Assembly: GCA_025352965.1 (NCBI GenBank)
Contig: JANXRP010000023.1
Span: forward strand, 1 to 51,472
Reading direction: 5' to 3'
Length of the DNA stretch: 51,472 nt
Origin: Comamonadaceae bacterium
Lineage (GTDB): Bacteria; Pseudomonadota; Gammaproteobacteria; Burkholderiales; Burkholderiaceae_C
Position 1 is the first letter of the stretch. Each line of letters starts with the position of its first letter. Under the pieces are notes generated by a model. The model saw nothing but the letters and a program-made list of their open reading frames with translations, was not told the origin of the DNA and searched no databases. Made by a program: the position numbers and the translations under genes. Positions 8,853 through 17,332 of this stretch are shown here, piece by piece.

Positions 8853-11417
8853 ATGACCTACCGCACAGACAAACAAGCCCTACTCGTCCAATACGAGCAA
8901 ATGACAACCCGCAAGTTGCTGCGGGAGCTGTCCAAATTAACCGATCAAACGCTGACACATATTTGGGTGAAATCAGGCTTGGCAGCGTCTGAACAATTTT
9001 GTCTTGTCGCGGTGGGTGGCTATGGGCGTGGCGAGCTATTTCCCTACTCTGATGTCGATGTTTTGGTGCTGCTACCCAATAGCGCCGACCCACAAACGGA
9101 TGCCGCGCTACAAGCAAAAATCGAATCATTTATTGGTCTTTGTTGGGATGCGGGGCTAGAGATCGGCTCGTCGGTCAGGCGTTTGGATGAGTGCATTGCC
9201 GAAGCAGGCAAAGACATCACAATTCAAACAGCCTTGCTAGAGGCTCGCTGCATCACGCTTTGCAAGCCAGGCGGCCCGCAGGCCAAGTTGTATCAGGCTT
9301 TCCAAGCCGACTTCTTTGCAGCCATGAACCCGCAAGCCTTTGCAACAGCAAAGACATTAGAGATGGCGCAGCGTTACAACAAATTTGAAAACACGCCATA
9401 CGCCTTGGAGCCCAACTGCAAAGAGTCTCCTGGTGGTCTGCGCGATCTCCACATCATTTTGTGGCTGGCAAAAGCTGCTGGGTATGGCGGCACATGGGAC
9501 GAGCTGGCGACCCATGGGCTTGCGACTGCGTTTGAAGCCAAGCAATTGCGTCGTAATGAGGTCGTGCTCTCCAACATCCGCACACGTTTGCACATCATCA
9601 CCAAGAGGCGTGAAGACAGGCTGGTTTTTGACCTGCAAACACAGGTGGCACAAAGCATGGGGTTCGAGTTAGAGTCCTCACGCAAAAACAGCGAAGCGCT
9701 GATGCACGACTATTACTGGGCAGCCAAGGCCGTCGTGCAGCTCAATCAAATTTTGCTGCTCAACATCAACGAGCGTTTAAATCCTAGCGCCGTCCAGCCC
9801 ATCCAGCTAACGGATGATTTTTTTGATAAAAATGGCTTGTTAGATATTGCCAGTGACGATTTGTATCAACGCAAACCCGAGGCCATTTTGCAGACTTTTC
9901 ATGTCTTTCAAAAGACCGCTGGAGTCAATGGTCTTTCAGCCCGCTGCTTGCGCGCGCTGTACAACGCACGTGGTCTGATGAACGCCGCATTTAGACGCGA
10001 CCCCATCAACCGTGCCACGTTTCTATCCATCATGCAAACCAATGATGGACTCACGCACACGATGCGTTTGCTCAACCAGACCTCCGTGCTAGGCCGCTAT
10101 TTGTGGGTCTTTCGGCGCATTGTGGGACAAATGCAGCACGACTTGTTCCATGTCTATACCGTCGATCAACACATTTTGATGGTGCTTAGAAACGTACGCC
10201 GCTTTTTTATTGCCGACCATGCTCACGAGTATCCGTTTTGCTCGCAGCTAGCAGGCGGCTGGGACAAGCCTTGGATTTTGTATATTGCAGCCCTCTTCCA
10301 CGACATCGCCAAGGGTCGCGGCGGCGATCACTCCGAGCTCGGCATTGCCGAAGCGCATTTGTTTTGTAAGCAGCATGGTGTGGCATTAGAGGATGCGAAC
10401 TTGATCGCGTTCTTGGTCAAAGAACATCTGACGATGAGTCAAATTGCGCAAAAACAAGATCTGTCCGATCCTGACGTGATTGCGGCGTTCGCCAAGCGAG
10501 TCGGGAGCCAGCGCTATTTGACGGCGCTGTACTTGCTGACGGTTGCCGACATCAGAGGCACATCGCCCAAAGTGTGGAATGCTTGGAAAGCCAAGCTGCT
10601 AGAGGATTTGTACCGCTACACCACGCGCGTTCTTGGTGGACGTGCCCCCGATGCAGCATCCCTCGTGGAGGGCACACAGCGTAGGGCCTGCGAGGCATTA
10701 GCCTTGTATGATTTGCAAGCTGCTTCGGCACAGCCGCTTTGGAAAACGCTGGACGTGAGCTACTTTATGCGCCAAGCAGCGTCCGATGTGGCGTGGCACA
10801 CAAGGCTCTTGATGCCGCATGTCGGTAGCGCAACTCCCATCATTCGTGCTCGGCTCTCACCCATTGGCGAAGGCTTACAGGTATTGATTTACACACCTGA
10901 CATTCCTGATCTTTTTGCCCGCATTTGCGGCTATTTTGAGCGACACAACTTCAGCATTTGGGATGCCAAAATCCACACCACAAATAGCGGGCATGCACTC
11001 GATAGCTTCCAAGTGACTGCCGTTGGACTGGATGCCGATCAAAACAATGAACTCATCCTACAAATTGAAGCTGGATTGACGTCAGATTTAACGCTACTTG
11101 CGCCGCTCGCCAATGCACCAAAAGCACGCCAGTCAAGGCGCGTCAAGAGCTTCCCCATCCAACCGCGTGTGGAATTGCATCCCGACGAAAAAGGTCAGCG
11201 CTGGATTTTGAGTCTGGCCGCCAGCGACCGAGTCGGCTTGCTGTACGCCATTGCACGCGTACTCGCGCAGCACGAAGTGAATTTACAGCTCGCAAAAATC
11301 ACAACACTGGGCGAGCGCGTTGAGGACAGCTTTGTGGTAGATGGCGCCGTCTTTCAAAAACCAAAAGACATCTTGTCACTTGAGACCGATTTGCTGGCGG
11401 CACTACAAAATGAATGA
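8853..11417 (+). CDS. glnD: Bifunctional PII uridylyltransferase / uridylyl-removing enzyme
   Basis: Senses glutamine and adds UMP to or removes it from PII proteins, so controlling nitrogen assimilation. The 854 residues are close to family length. Domains in order are the nucleotidyltransferase domain with GGYGRGELFPYSDVDV (residues 55-70, catalytic Asp 67 and 69), a helical linker, an HD hydrolase domain with HDIAKGRGGDHSELG, and two C-terminal ACT domains for glutamine sensing. Both catalytic motifs are intact, so transferase and removal activities are both expected. No PII gene is in the window. Confidence 0.97.
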   Translation: MTYRTDKQALLVQYEQMTTRKLLRELSKLTDQTLTHIWVKSGLAASEQFCLVAVGGYGRGELFPYSDVDVLVLLPNSADPQTDAALQAKIESFIGLCWDAGLEIGSSVRRLDECIAEAGKDITIQTALLEARCITLCKPGGPQAKLYQAFQADFFAAMNPQAFATAKTLEMAQRYNKFENTPYALEPNCKESPGGLRDLHIILWLAKAAGYGGTWDELATHGLATAFEAKQLRRNEVVLSNIRTRLHIITKRREDRLVFDLQTQVAQSMGFELESSRKNSEALMHDYYWAAKAVVQLNQILLLNINERLNPSAVQPIQLTDDFFDKNGLLDIASDDLYQRKPEAILQTFHVFQKTAGVNGLSARCLRALYNARGLMNAAFRRDPINRATFLSIMQTNDGLTHTMRLLNQTSVLGRYLWVFRRIVGQMQHDLFHVYTVDQHILMVLRNVRRFFIADHAHEYPFCSQLAGGWDKPWILYIAALFHDIAKGRGGDHSELGIAEAHLFCKQHGVALEDANLIAFLVKEHLTMSQIAQKQDLSDPDVIAAFAKRVGSQRYLTALYLLTVADIRGTSPKVWNAWKAKLLEDLYRYTTRVLGGRAPDAASLVEGTQRRACEALALYDLQAASAQPLWKTLDVSYFMRQAASDVAWHTRLLMPHVGSATPIIRARLSPIGEGLQVLIYTPDIPDLFARICGYFERHNFSIWDAKIHTTNSGHALDSFQVTAVGLDADQNNELILQIEAGLTSDLTLLAPLANAPKARQSRRVKSFPIQPRVELHPDEKGQRWILSLAASDRVGLLYAIARVLAQHEVNLQLAKITTLGERVEDSFVVDGAVFQKPKDILSLETDLLAALQNE

Positions 11418-11447
11418 CACAAAATTAGACTTTTATTGGAGCACTTC

Positions 11448-12086
11448 ATGATTGACGTTTATTCTTGGCCAACCCCTAACGGACACAAAATCCACATCAT
11501 GCTGGAGGAGTGCGGCTTCAAATTAGGTCGCGACTGGCAAGCGCACCCGATCAACATTGGCAAAGGTGATCAATTTGCACCTGAGTTTTTAAAGATCAGT
11601 CCGAATAACAAAATCCCAGCACTGGTTGATCCAAACGGCCCTGATGGCAAGCCCATTCACTTGATGGAGTCGGGCGCTATTTTGCTGTATTTAGCAAGCA
11701 AAACAGGTAAATTTTTACCCAAGAGCGCGCGTGCCAAGTTTGAGGTGCTGGAGTGGCTGATGTTCCAAATGGGTGGCGTGGGACCGATGCTGGGTCAAGC
11801 GCATCACTTTCGCGTCTTTGCACCCGAGCAGGTTCCGTACGCCATCAATCGCTACACCGTTGAGGCCAAACGGCTATACAGCGTGATGGACAAGCGTTTG
11901 CAAACGTCGCCATTCATGGGTGGCAAAGCATACTCTATCGCTGATATTGCCATTTTTCCGTGGGTCAACTCATGGCAAAAGCAAGGCATCAATTGGAGCG
12001 ACTACCCAGCGCTTAAAGCTTGGTTTGACAAGATCGCTGCGCGCCCCGCCGTGCAGCGTGGCTGCGCGGTTTTAGCGAAAACCTAA
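11448..12086 (+). CDS. Glutathione S-transferase family protein, YfcG/YghU-like
   Basis: A cytoplasmic thiol enzyme of about 212 residues with an N-terminal thioredoxin-fold domain (about 1-85) and a C-terminal helical domain. The start of the protein, YSWPTPNGHKIHIMLEE, resembles the TPNG motif of E. coli YfcG and YghU, which reduce disulfides with glutathione, so a disulfide reductase role is more likely than detoxification. I chose ATG at 11448 over an upstream TTG at 11436, because GGAG lies six bases before this ATG. Its 3' end overlaps the convergent MAPEG gene by 15 bases, and no terminator is visible. Confidence 0.9.
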   Translation: MIDVYSWPTPNGHKIHIMLEECGFKLGRDWQAHPINIGKGDQFAPEFLKISPNNKIPALVDPNGPDGKPIHLMESGAILLYLASKTGKFLPKSARAKFEVLEWLMFQMGGVGPMLGQAHHFRVFAPEQVPYAINRYTVEAKRLYSVMDKRLQTSPFMGGKAYSIADIAIFPWVNSWQKQGINWSDYPALKAWFDKIAARPAVQRGCAVLAKT

Positions 12087-12479
12087 AAACAAAATACCCA
12101 CATTGACGGCAAAGGCCACTGTCCAAATGAGACTGCGCAAACTACCAATACCCGCCACGTACATCATGATGTAGAGCACCCGCAGCAACACAAAAATCAG
12201 CGCCAAAATGTCTAGCCGCAGTTGAATTGCACCCAGCTGATGTGCAATGATGACCGCCGCAAAAAAGAACGGCAACGCCTCAAATGTGTTCGCTTGCGCA
12301 GCGTTCGCTCTTGCGGCAAAACCTGTTTGCTTGCCGAGCCAAATGCGCGGATCAAGGTTGTCGTAGCCACCCTCGCGACGCGGCTTGCCAAAACCCACTC
12401 TTTTAGCCAATCCTGCGCAAATGATGGGAAGCACGGCCATCACCAACACACAGCCGTAAGCAATTGTGAAATGTGTCAT
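12072..12479 (-). CDS. MAPEG family membrane protein
   Basis: A 135-residue integral membrane protein with four hydrophobic helices. The family motif ARANAAQANTFEALPFF is present at about residues 56-72. MAPEG proteins in eukaryotes are membrane glutathione transferases and eicosanoid enzymes; bacterial members are mostly uncharacterised. Adjacency to a convergent soluble glutathione transferase may be coincidence. It lies downstream of recR on the same strand with a 22-base gap. Confidence 0.88.
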   Translation of the reverse strand: MTHFTIAYGCVLVMAVLPIICAGLAKRVGFGKPRREGGYDNLDPRIWLGKQTGFAARANAAQANTFEALPFFFAAVIIAHQLGAIQLRLDILALIFVLLRVLYIMMYVAGIGSLRSLIWTVAFAVNVGILFLGFR

Positions 12480-12501
12480 TTTGATCTCCTACGTCGAAAA
12501 G

Positions 12502-13083
12502 TTATCGTCTATCGCTCAAGGCGTATGCAATCGTACCCAAGTCCACATACTCTAACTCGCTACCTGCAGGGATACCACGAGCTAAGCGCGTCACAGCAAT
12601 GCCTTTGGCTTTGAGCGTTTGTGCAATTAAATGAGCTGTCGCTTCGCCTTCGGCTGTAAAGTTGGTCGCCAAAATGACCTCGGTCACAACGCCGTCCATG
12701 GCTCGCTTTAGCAACGCCTGAACATTCAATTGCGCTGCACCTATGCCATCCAGCGGACTCAAATGCCCCATCAGCACAAAGTAGTAGCCTTTGTATGCGG
12801 CGCTGCGCTCTAGGGCGGATTGATCGGCTGGCGTTTCAATCACGCACAGCTTTGTGGCATCGCGGGATTCATCCGCGCACGTGCCGCATAGCAGCGCATC
12901 ACTAAACGTGTTGCAGCGCGTGCAGTGCATCGCCTGCGAGACCGCGCCAGATAAGGCCTGCGAGAGACGCATCGCGCCGCCTCGGTCATGCTGAAGCAAA
13001 TGAAATGCCATACGCGAAGCGGACTTTTCGCCCACGCCTGGCAAGACGCGCAGAGCCTCGATAAGAGCAGTGAGGCTTTGCAT
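12502..13083 (-). CDS. recR: Recombination mediator protein RecR
   Basis: Works with RecO, and in many bacteria RecF, to load RecA onto gapped DNA. The 193 residues are near the usual 198. An N-terminal helix-hairpin-helix ([17 protein letters not shown], about 14-30) is followed by a four-cysteine zinc finger (C54, C57, C66, C69) and a Toprim domain, which includes the ETPAD segment. It belongs to the conserved dnaX-ybaB-recR cluster, 12 bases after ybaB. Confidence 0.96.
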   Translation of the reverse strand: MQSLTALIEALRVLPGVGEKSASRMAFHLLQHDRGGAMRLSQALSGAVSQAMHCTRCNTFSDALLCGTCADESRDATKLCVIETPADQSALERSAAYKGYYFVLMGHLSPLDGIGAAQLNVQALLKRAMDGVVTEVILATNFTAEGEATAHLIAQTLKAKGIAVTRLARGIPAGSELEYVDLGTIAYALSDRR

Positions 13084-13095
13084 TGGCGTTCTAAT

Positions 13096-13428
13096 TTAAA
13101 ACGGTAATTTCATGCCACCTGGCAAGCTAGGCATACCAGCGGTGATCTTGCCCATCTTTTCACTGCTGGTGTCTTCGGCTTTTTTGAGTGCAGCATTAAA
13201 CGCAGCGGCCACTAAATCTTCCAGCATGTCTTTGTCGTCCGCTAAGAGAGATGGATCAATCTGCACGCGGCGCACGTCGTGCTTGCAAGTCATGGTGATC
13301 TTGACAAGGCCCGCGCCCGATTCGCCTGTCACTTCGATATTCCCCAGCTCTTCTTGCGCTTTTTTCATGTTGTCTTGCATGTTTTGCGCTTGTTTCATAA
13401 GCCCTGCGAGCTGTCCTTTGTTAAACAT
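13096..13428 (-). CDS. ybaB: YbaB/EbfC family nucleoid-associated protein
   Basis: A 110-residue DNA-binding protein of the YbaB/EbfC family. The N-terminal amphipathic helix ([18 protein letters not shown]) and the following beta sheet fit the dimeric tweezer fold. Its start overlaps the dnaX stop by eight bases, and recR follows, the standard arrangement. Family members affect nucleoid organisation and gene expression. Confidence 0.95.
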   Translation of the reverse strand: MFNKGQLAGLMKQAQNMQDNMKKAQEELGNIEVTGESGAGLVKITMTCKHDVRRVQIDPSLLADDKDMLEDLVAAAFNAALKKAEDTSSEKMGKITAGMPSLPGGMKLPF

Positions 13429-15127
13429 GTTCTTCCTTTTCCGTTGTATTGATAGGGTGAGTTAAATGGCTAAGTTTGATTGACTTAATGGAGTTCGGCA
13501 CAATTTTCGCATCGAATTCTCGCATGAGCTGCTGCACAGTTGGATCATTCATGATGAGCGCTTCGGCAGCGGCCTGAAGTTCGTTCGCCGCTTTCGCCAA
13601 GCGCTTAGCGGGTGTATCAACCACGCTGCCCGATTGCACCTGTAGCTTCGCGTTTGGCTCTATGGTTTGCAATGCAGTTTGCAATTTTTCTGCGTGCGCA
13701 GGATTTGCCAAGAGCGCGTTATCTACCTGCAAAACCCAAGCATCCGTTTCTTTTGAAATGAGCTGCGATTGCAACGCGAGCTCACGTACCAAAGCGCCGA
13801 TCGATTCGTTTGCAATCAGTTGCTGCGTCATTTCAAACCAAACATCGCCCAGCAGCGTGATCTCAAGCACGGGCACGGCAGGAGTCGGTGCTTTTGGCGG
13901 CGTAGGGATTTCAGTTTTTGAGTCTGCCAATGGCTCAGGTTGAATACGTACAGGCACCGGCGGCGGCCTCTCCTCTAGCATCTCAGGCTTTTTTGACGGC
14001 TCGGCGGCACTCCCATCAGTCATTTTTTTAGGCTTGAAGGCGAGCAAACGCAGCAAAGTCATGGTCAGCGCAGCGTATTCATCGCTTGCTAAACCTAAAT
14101 CTGCTTTGCCATGCAAGCAAATGCTGTAAAGCAATTGAATTTCATCTGCTGGCATTTGCGTGGCCAGCGAAGCAATCGTTGTGTCTTCGTCCGCTAGCTG
14201 AAGCGCGCTGGCTTTGCCGCCAATTTGCGACACCAGCATGCGGTGCAGCACATCGGTCATTTGCTCTAATGTGGATGCGGCATTCAAACCCGCATCTTGC
14301 AAACTACGCACGGTTGCAATCACAGCAGCACCCTCGCCGCGTGCCAAGCTGCCAATCAAATCAAGGATGTAGCGATCATCCACCGCGCCCAGCATTTGCC
14401 GCACTTGTGCCTCTTTGAGTGCGCCATCGCCAAAGGCAATGGCTTGATCGGTCAAGCTAAGGCCATCACGCATGGAACCATGAGCATTTTTTGCCAAAAG
14501 CCGCAAGGCAGCAGGTTCACGCTCAATATTTTCTGCGGCAAGAATCGTCTCAAGATGCGCACGCACCGTCTCAGGTGCCATGGGGCGTAGATTGAATTGC
14601 AAGCAGCGAGAGAGCACCGTCACGGGCACTTTTTGCGGATCGGTGGTTGCTAGTACGAACTTGAGGTATTCAGGTGGCTCTTCCAACGTCTTCAGCATGG
14701 CGTTAAACGCCGTGTTGGTCAGCATGTGCACCTCGTCAATCATGAAGACTTTAAAACGGCCTTGCACGGGCTTATAGACGGCTTGTTCTAGCAATTGCTG
14801 CACTTCATCCACGCCGCGGTTAGACGCGGCATCTAACTCTGTGTAATCAACAAAACGACCCGCATCAATAGCGGTGCAGGCTTCGCAAACGCCGCAAGGG
14901 CTAGCCGTAATGCCGCCCTGCCCGTCTGCGCCTAAGCAATTCAGTGATTTGGCCAGGATGCGCGAGACAGTCGTTTTCCCCACGCCGCGTGTTCCCGTAA
15001 AAAGATAAGCATGATGCAGACGCTGCGAGGTCAGAGCATTGGTCAATGCCTGCACCACATGTTCTTGGCCGACCATTTCGGTAAAGGTTTTCGGACGGTA
15101 TTTGCGAGCAAGGACGAGATATGACAT
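13421..15127 (-). CDS. dnaX: DNA polymerase III subunit tau (and probably gamma)
   Basis: Clamp loader ATPase and organiser of the replisome. The full product is 568 residues from the ATG at 15127; a GTG one codon upstream is less likely. Walker A GTRGVGKT is at residues 45-52, followed by the four-cysteine zinc module (CLGADG... CGVCEAC) and AAA+ motifs, with collar domain III to about residue 365. A Pro-rich linker and the tau-specific C-terminal domain follow. Codons 378-380 (TCA AAA AAG) contain the E. coli-type slippery heptamer, and slipping would end the protein after one extra codon. First gene of dnaX-ybaB-recR, divergent from ffs. Confidence 0.97.
   Translation of the reverse strand: MSYLVLARKYRPKTFTEMVGQEHVVQALTNALTSQRLHHAYLFTGTRGVGKTTVSRILAKSLNCLGADGQGGITASPCGVCEACTAIDAGRFVDYTELDAASNRGVDEVQQLLEQAVYKPVQGRFKVFMIDEVHMLTNTAFNAMLKTLEEPPEYLKFVLATTDPQKVPVTVLSRCLQFNLRPMAPETVRAHLETILAAENIEREPAALRLLAKNAHGSMRDGLSLTDQAIAFGDGALKEAQVRQMLGAVDDRYILDLIGSLARGEGAAVIATVRSLQDAGLNAASTLEQMTDVLHRMLVSQIGGKASALQLADEDTTIASLATQMPADEIQLLYSICLHGKADLGLASDEYAALTMTLLRLLAFKPKKMTDGSAAEPSKKPEMLEERPPPVPVRIQPEPLADSKTEIPTPPKAPTPAVPVLEITLLGDVWFEMTQQLIANESIGALVRELALQSQLISKETDAWVLQVDNALLANPAHAEKLQTALQTIEPNAKLQVQSGSVVDTPAKRLAKAANELQAAAEALIMNDPTVQQLMREFDAKIVPNSIKSIKLSHLTHPINTTEKEEHV
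13983..13994 (-). other. Putative programmed -1 frameshift site in dnaX
   Basis: The minus strand reads A AAA AAG at 13994-13988, with the zero frame TCA AAA AAG, exactly the phase needed for tandem slippage. In the -1 frame the next codons are GCC and then TGA at 13985-13983, giving a product of about 381 residues that keeps ATPase and collar domains only. Possible stimulators are GGGAG 15 bases upstream (14014-14010) and a GC-rich hairpin at 13969-13952, 18 bases downstream. Both are farther from the slip site than in E. coli. Confidence 0.7.
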
Positions 15128-15137
15128 CACACGATTC

Positions 15138-15143
15138 TATAAT
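15138..15143 (+). promoter_or_regulatory. -10 box of ffs
   Basis: A perfect TATAAT lies seven bases before the predicted 5' end of the SRP RNA at 15151. No good -35 hexamer stands 16-18 bases upstream, so the promoter may rely on other contacts. It sits between the dnaX start and ffs. Confidence 0.6.
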
Positions 15144-15150
15144 CAGCAGT

Positions 15151-15244
15151 GATGAGCCCCCTCGCATGGGAAAGCGGCCAACCGAGTCAGGTGGGGAACC
15201 AAGCAGCTCTAACTGTGGATACAGTGCCGAGGATCAGGCTCATC
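15151..15244 (+). ncRNA. ffs: Signal recognition particle RNA (4.5S type)
   Basis: RNA partner of Ffh for co-translational targeting of membrane proteins. The conserved apical domain reads GTCAGGTGGGGAACC followed by AAGCAGC (15186-15207), with a GGAA tetraloop closed by GG/CC pairs and the asymmetric and symmetric loops that bind Ffh. The ends pair as GATGAGCC (15151-15158) with GGCTCATC (15237-15244). Length near 94 bases fits the short Alu-less bacterial form. Location next to dnaX is usual in betaproteobacteria. Exact ends are estimated from the pairing; a terminator follows 14 bases later. Confidence 0.93.
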
Positions 15245-15257
15245 AACTCATACGAAT

Positions 15258-15288
15258 AAAAAAGCCCCGAAATTTCGAGGCTTTTTTT
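15258..15288. terminator. Bidirectional rho-independent terminator
   Basis: A hairpin (15264-15272 pairing with 15273-15281, one mismatch) is flanked by six A on the left and seven T on the right, so it can act in both directions. On the plus strand it ends ffs. On the minus strand it ends the glycine-zipper gene, whose stop codon is at 15290. Confidence 0.85.
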
Positions 15289-15289
15289 A

Positions 15290-15973
15290 CTAGTGCCAAC
15301 GACGATAACCGTAGCCACCGCGCCAGCCAAATCCGATGCTAACGGCTGGATAAATCGCTGGATAGTAGGGATGTGCATAAACCACTTGCGGCTGTGCATA
15401 AATCACTTGAGGCGCAGCCACCACGGGCTGAATCACTTGCTGCTGCACCATCGGTTGAATCACAGGAGCTGGGATGCTCATAGCAGCGCCAACAGGCGTG
15501 ACTTGCAACTGTACAAATTGACCTGGATCGTTGGGCATTTGCACGTTGTATTGTTTGCCGTTGTACTCGTACACCACGTTGTAGCCTGAAGTACGATTTT
15601 CGTAAAAAGTTTGCGTGCTGCAGCTTTGCACCGTTTGCATTTGTACGGGCGGAGCACCTTCTACGCGATCACCCATCATGGCACCGCCAATCACCCCAAT
15701 GACTGTGGCGACTCCACGTCCAGAGCCTGCGCCTACGTTATTACCGATCGCGCCGCCCGCAATCGCGCCCATCATGCCTCCAGCGCCACTTTTTTGACCT
15801 TGTACGGCTACCTGTTGGTTGTTGCACACTTGGCGTGGCACCGCTACTTGGTGAATCACGGCCTGCGATGAAAGCACGCGGCCTTGCTCTTGCGCCTGTG
15901 CAGTGCCAATAGAAGCCGCTACTAATGCAGCGACGGAACCCGCTGTCGTCATGACTTTACTAAGTGTACGCAT
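15290..15973 (-). CDS. Glycine zipper 2TM domain protein, exported
   Basis: A 227-residue envelope protein. The signal peptide covers about residues 1-27, cleaved after AQA. The glycine zipper with GAGGMMGAIAGGAIGN and GVIGGAMMGDRVEG spans about 64-105 and resembles the Rickettsia 17-kDa antigen domain. A cysteine-containing segment follows (SCSTQTFYENRTSGYNVVYEYNG region, split by a turn). The C-terminus is rich in Pro, Val and Gln, then Tyr/His/Pro, ending GWRGGYGYRRWH. There is no lipobox. Strong AAGGAG stands before the ATG. Probably a periplasmic or outer membrane associated protein of unknown role, monocistronic. Confidence 0.85.
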   Translation of the reverse strand: MRTLSKVMTTAGSVAALVAASIGTAQAQEQGRVLSSQAVIHQVAVPRQVCNNQQVAVQGQKSGAGGMMGAIAGGAIGNNVGAGSGRGVATVIGVIGGAMMGDRVEGAPPVQMQTVQSCSTQTFYENRTSGYNVVYEYNGKQYNVQMPNDPGQFVQLQVTPVGAAMSIPAPVIQPMVQQQVIQPVVAAPQVIYAQPQVVYAHPYYPAIYPAVSIGFGWRGGYGYRRWH

Positions 15974-16078
15974 GGTATTTCTCCTTGTTGTCTATGCTTA
16001 GTCTAACGATTTAGGCGCTAATTTGTTGACTTCCTCAAGCGTCTTTAATGATCTTTACTTTCTGACTGGAAGCTGAAT

Positions 16079-17311
16079 TCAAAGGCTTCTGAACGCCTGT
16101 CCCAGCCTTGCCACACCCTCGCGGATCAAATCTTCATTGGCTGTGGCAAACGACAGGCGCAGTGCCGTCATATCAGCATCATGTGCAAAAAATGGGGCTC
16201 CTGGCACGAAGGCCACGTTATTTGTAATCGCCGCTTTAGCAAGCGCTGCCACATCCGTTGATTGCCTCCGTGCGTCCGTCACCGCACCCGTAAGATTTGC
16301 CCAAAAAAACATGCCTCCTTGCGGAGCGGTGAATCTAATCGCATTGCCAAACTCAACCTTCAAGCATTCCGCCATCGTTTTGGCACGCGCCGCGTACACC
16401 TTGCGTACCTTGTCCATGCTAGTGGGCATTGCACCAGAAGCCAAATAGTTAGCCGCAATCGCTTGGCTGAGGTTGGAGGTATGCGCATCGCTAAATTGCT
16501 TGCACATGGTCGCTTTGGCCAAGAGTTCAGGTGGCGCAATCAACCAGCCCACACGCAGACCGGGCGACATGACTTTAGAGAAGCTGCCCGCAAACGCAAG
16601 CCAGTCAAGGCTTCCAGGCACATCGCTTGCCATCGATAACAGAGAGCGCGGCGCACAAGCGTTTGGCGATGCGTCAAAGTACAGCTCGCCATACGGGTCG
16701 TCTTCGACGATCAAAGTTTTGTACTTCACCGCCAGCTCCAAAATCCGCTTGCGGCGATCTTGCGGTACAAGCGCACCGCTGGGGTTACCAAAACTTGGAA
16801 TGAGATAGACGAGCTTGGGCTTGTGCTTCGCGATTAATTCTTCCAGCTTATCAACCCTCACGCCGCCCTCGTCTATGGGCGCACCAATCACGTTAGCACC
16901 GTAGAGCCTAAAGCATTGAATCGTCGCCAAGAACGTGGGCGCTTCCACGATGACGTTATCTCCCTCGTCAATCATGGTCTTACCAATCAGGTCTAACGCT
17001 TGCTGGCTGCCCGTGGTAATGATTAAGCCTTCTGGTGAAACCGTCACGCCCTTGGTCGCCATGTGCTTGGATAAGTTCTCGCGCAGCGGGTTATAGCCCT
17101 CGGTCGCGCCATATTGCAAAACCGCACCAGCAGTGTCGCCCAGCGCCTTATCCGTTGCGGCTTTGATGCCATCCACATCAAACATAGATGCGTCGGGAAA
17201 ACCACCCGCAAACGAAATAATGCCTGGCTTAGCAAGCAGCTTAAACAGCTCACGAATGGCGGAAGTTTCGACGTTGCCAAGGCGCTTAGCAAAGGTTGAT
17301 TGGATGTTCAT
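16079..17311 (-). CDS. PLP-dependent aminotransferase, class I/II (LysN/MocR-domain like)
   Basis: A fold-type I aminotransferase of 410 residues from the ATG at 17311. The catalytic lysine is K246 in AGSFSKVMSPGLRVGW, and other conserved points are GGFPD (36-40), TTGSQQALD (99-107) and PSFGNPSG (172-179). The sequence resembles 2-aminoadipate or aromatic/branched-chain transaminases of the LysN group; substrate cannot be decided. AAGGA stands ten bases before the ATG. It is divergent from cobT with only 21 bases between the start codons. Nothing in it suggests a role in cobalamin synthesis. Confidence 0.9.
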   Translation of the reverse strand: MNIQSTFAKRLGNVETSAIRELFKLLAKPGIISFAGGFPDASMFDVDGIKAATDKALGDTAGAVLQYGATEGYNPLRENLSKHMATKGVTVSPEGLIITTGSQQALDLIGKTMIDEGDNVIVEAPTFLATIQCFRLYGANVIGAPIDEGGVRVDKLEELIAKHKPKLVYLIPSFGNPSGALVPQDRRKRILELAVKYKTLIVEDDPYGELYFDASPNACAPRSLLSMASDVPGSLDWLAFAGSFSKVMSPGLRVGWLIAPPELLAKATMCKQFSDAHTSNLSQAIAANYLASGAMPTSMDKVRKVYAARAKTMAECLKVEFGNAIRFTAPQGGMFFWANLTGAVTDARRQSTDVAALAKAAITNNVAFVPGAPFFAHDADMTALRLSFATANEDLIREGVARLGQAFRSL

Positions 17312-17332
17312 AGTTCGAGTATCCTTCAAATC

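Noticed and set aside
15131-15150. Minus-strand promoter for dnaX at TATAGA (15142-15137)
   Set aside because: No -35 at a usual distance, and the same bases form the -10 of ffs on the other strand; not enough support.
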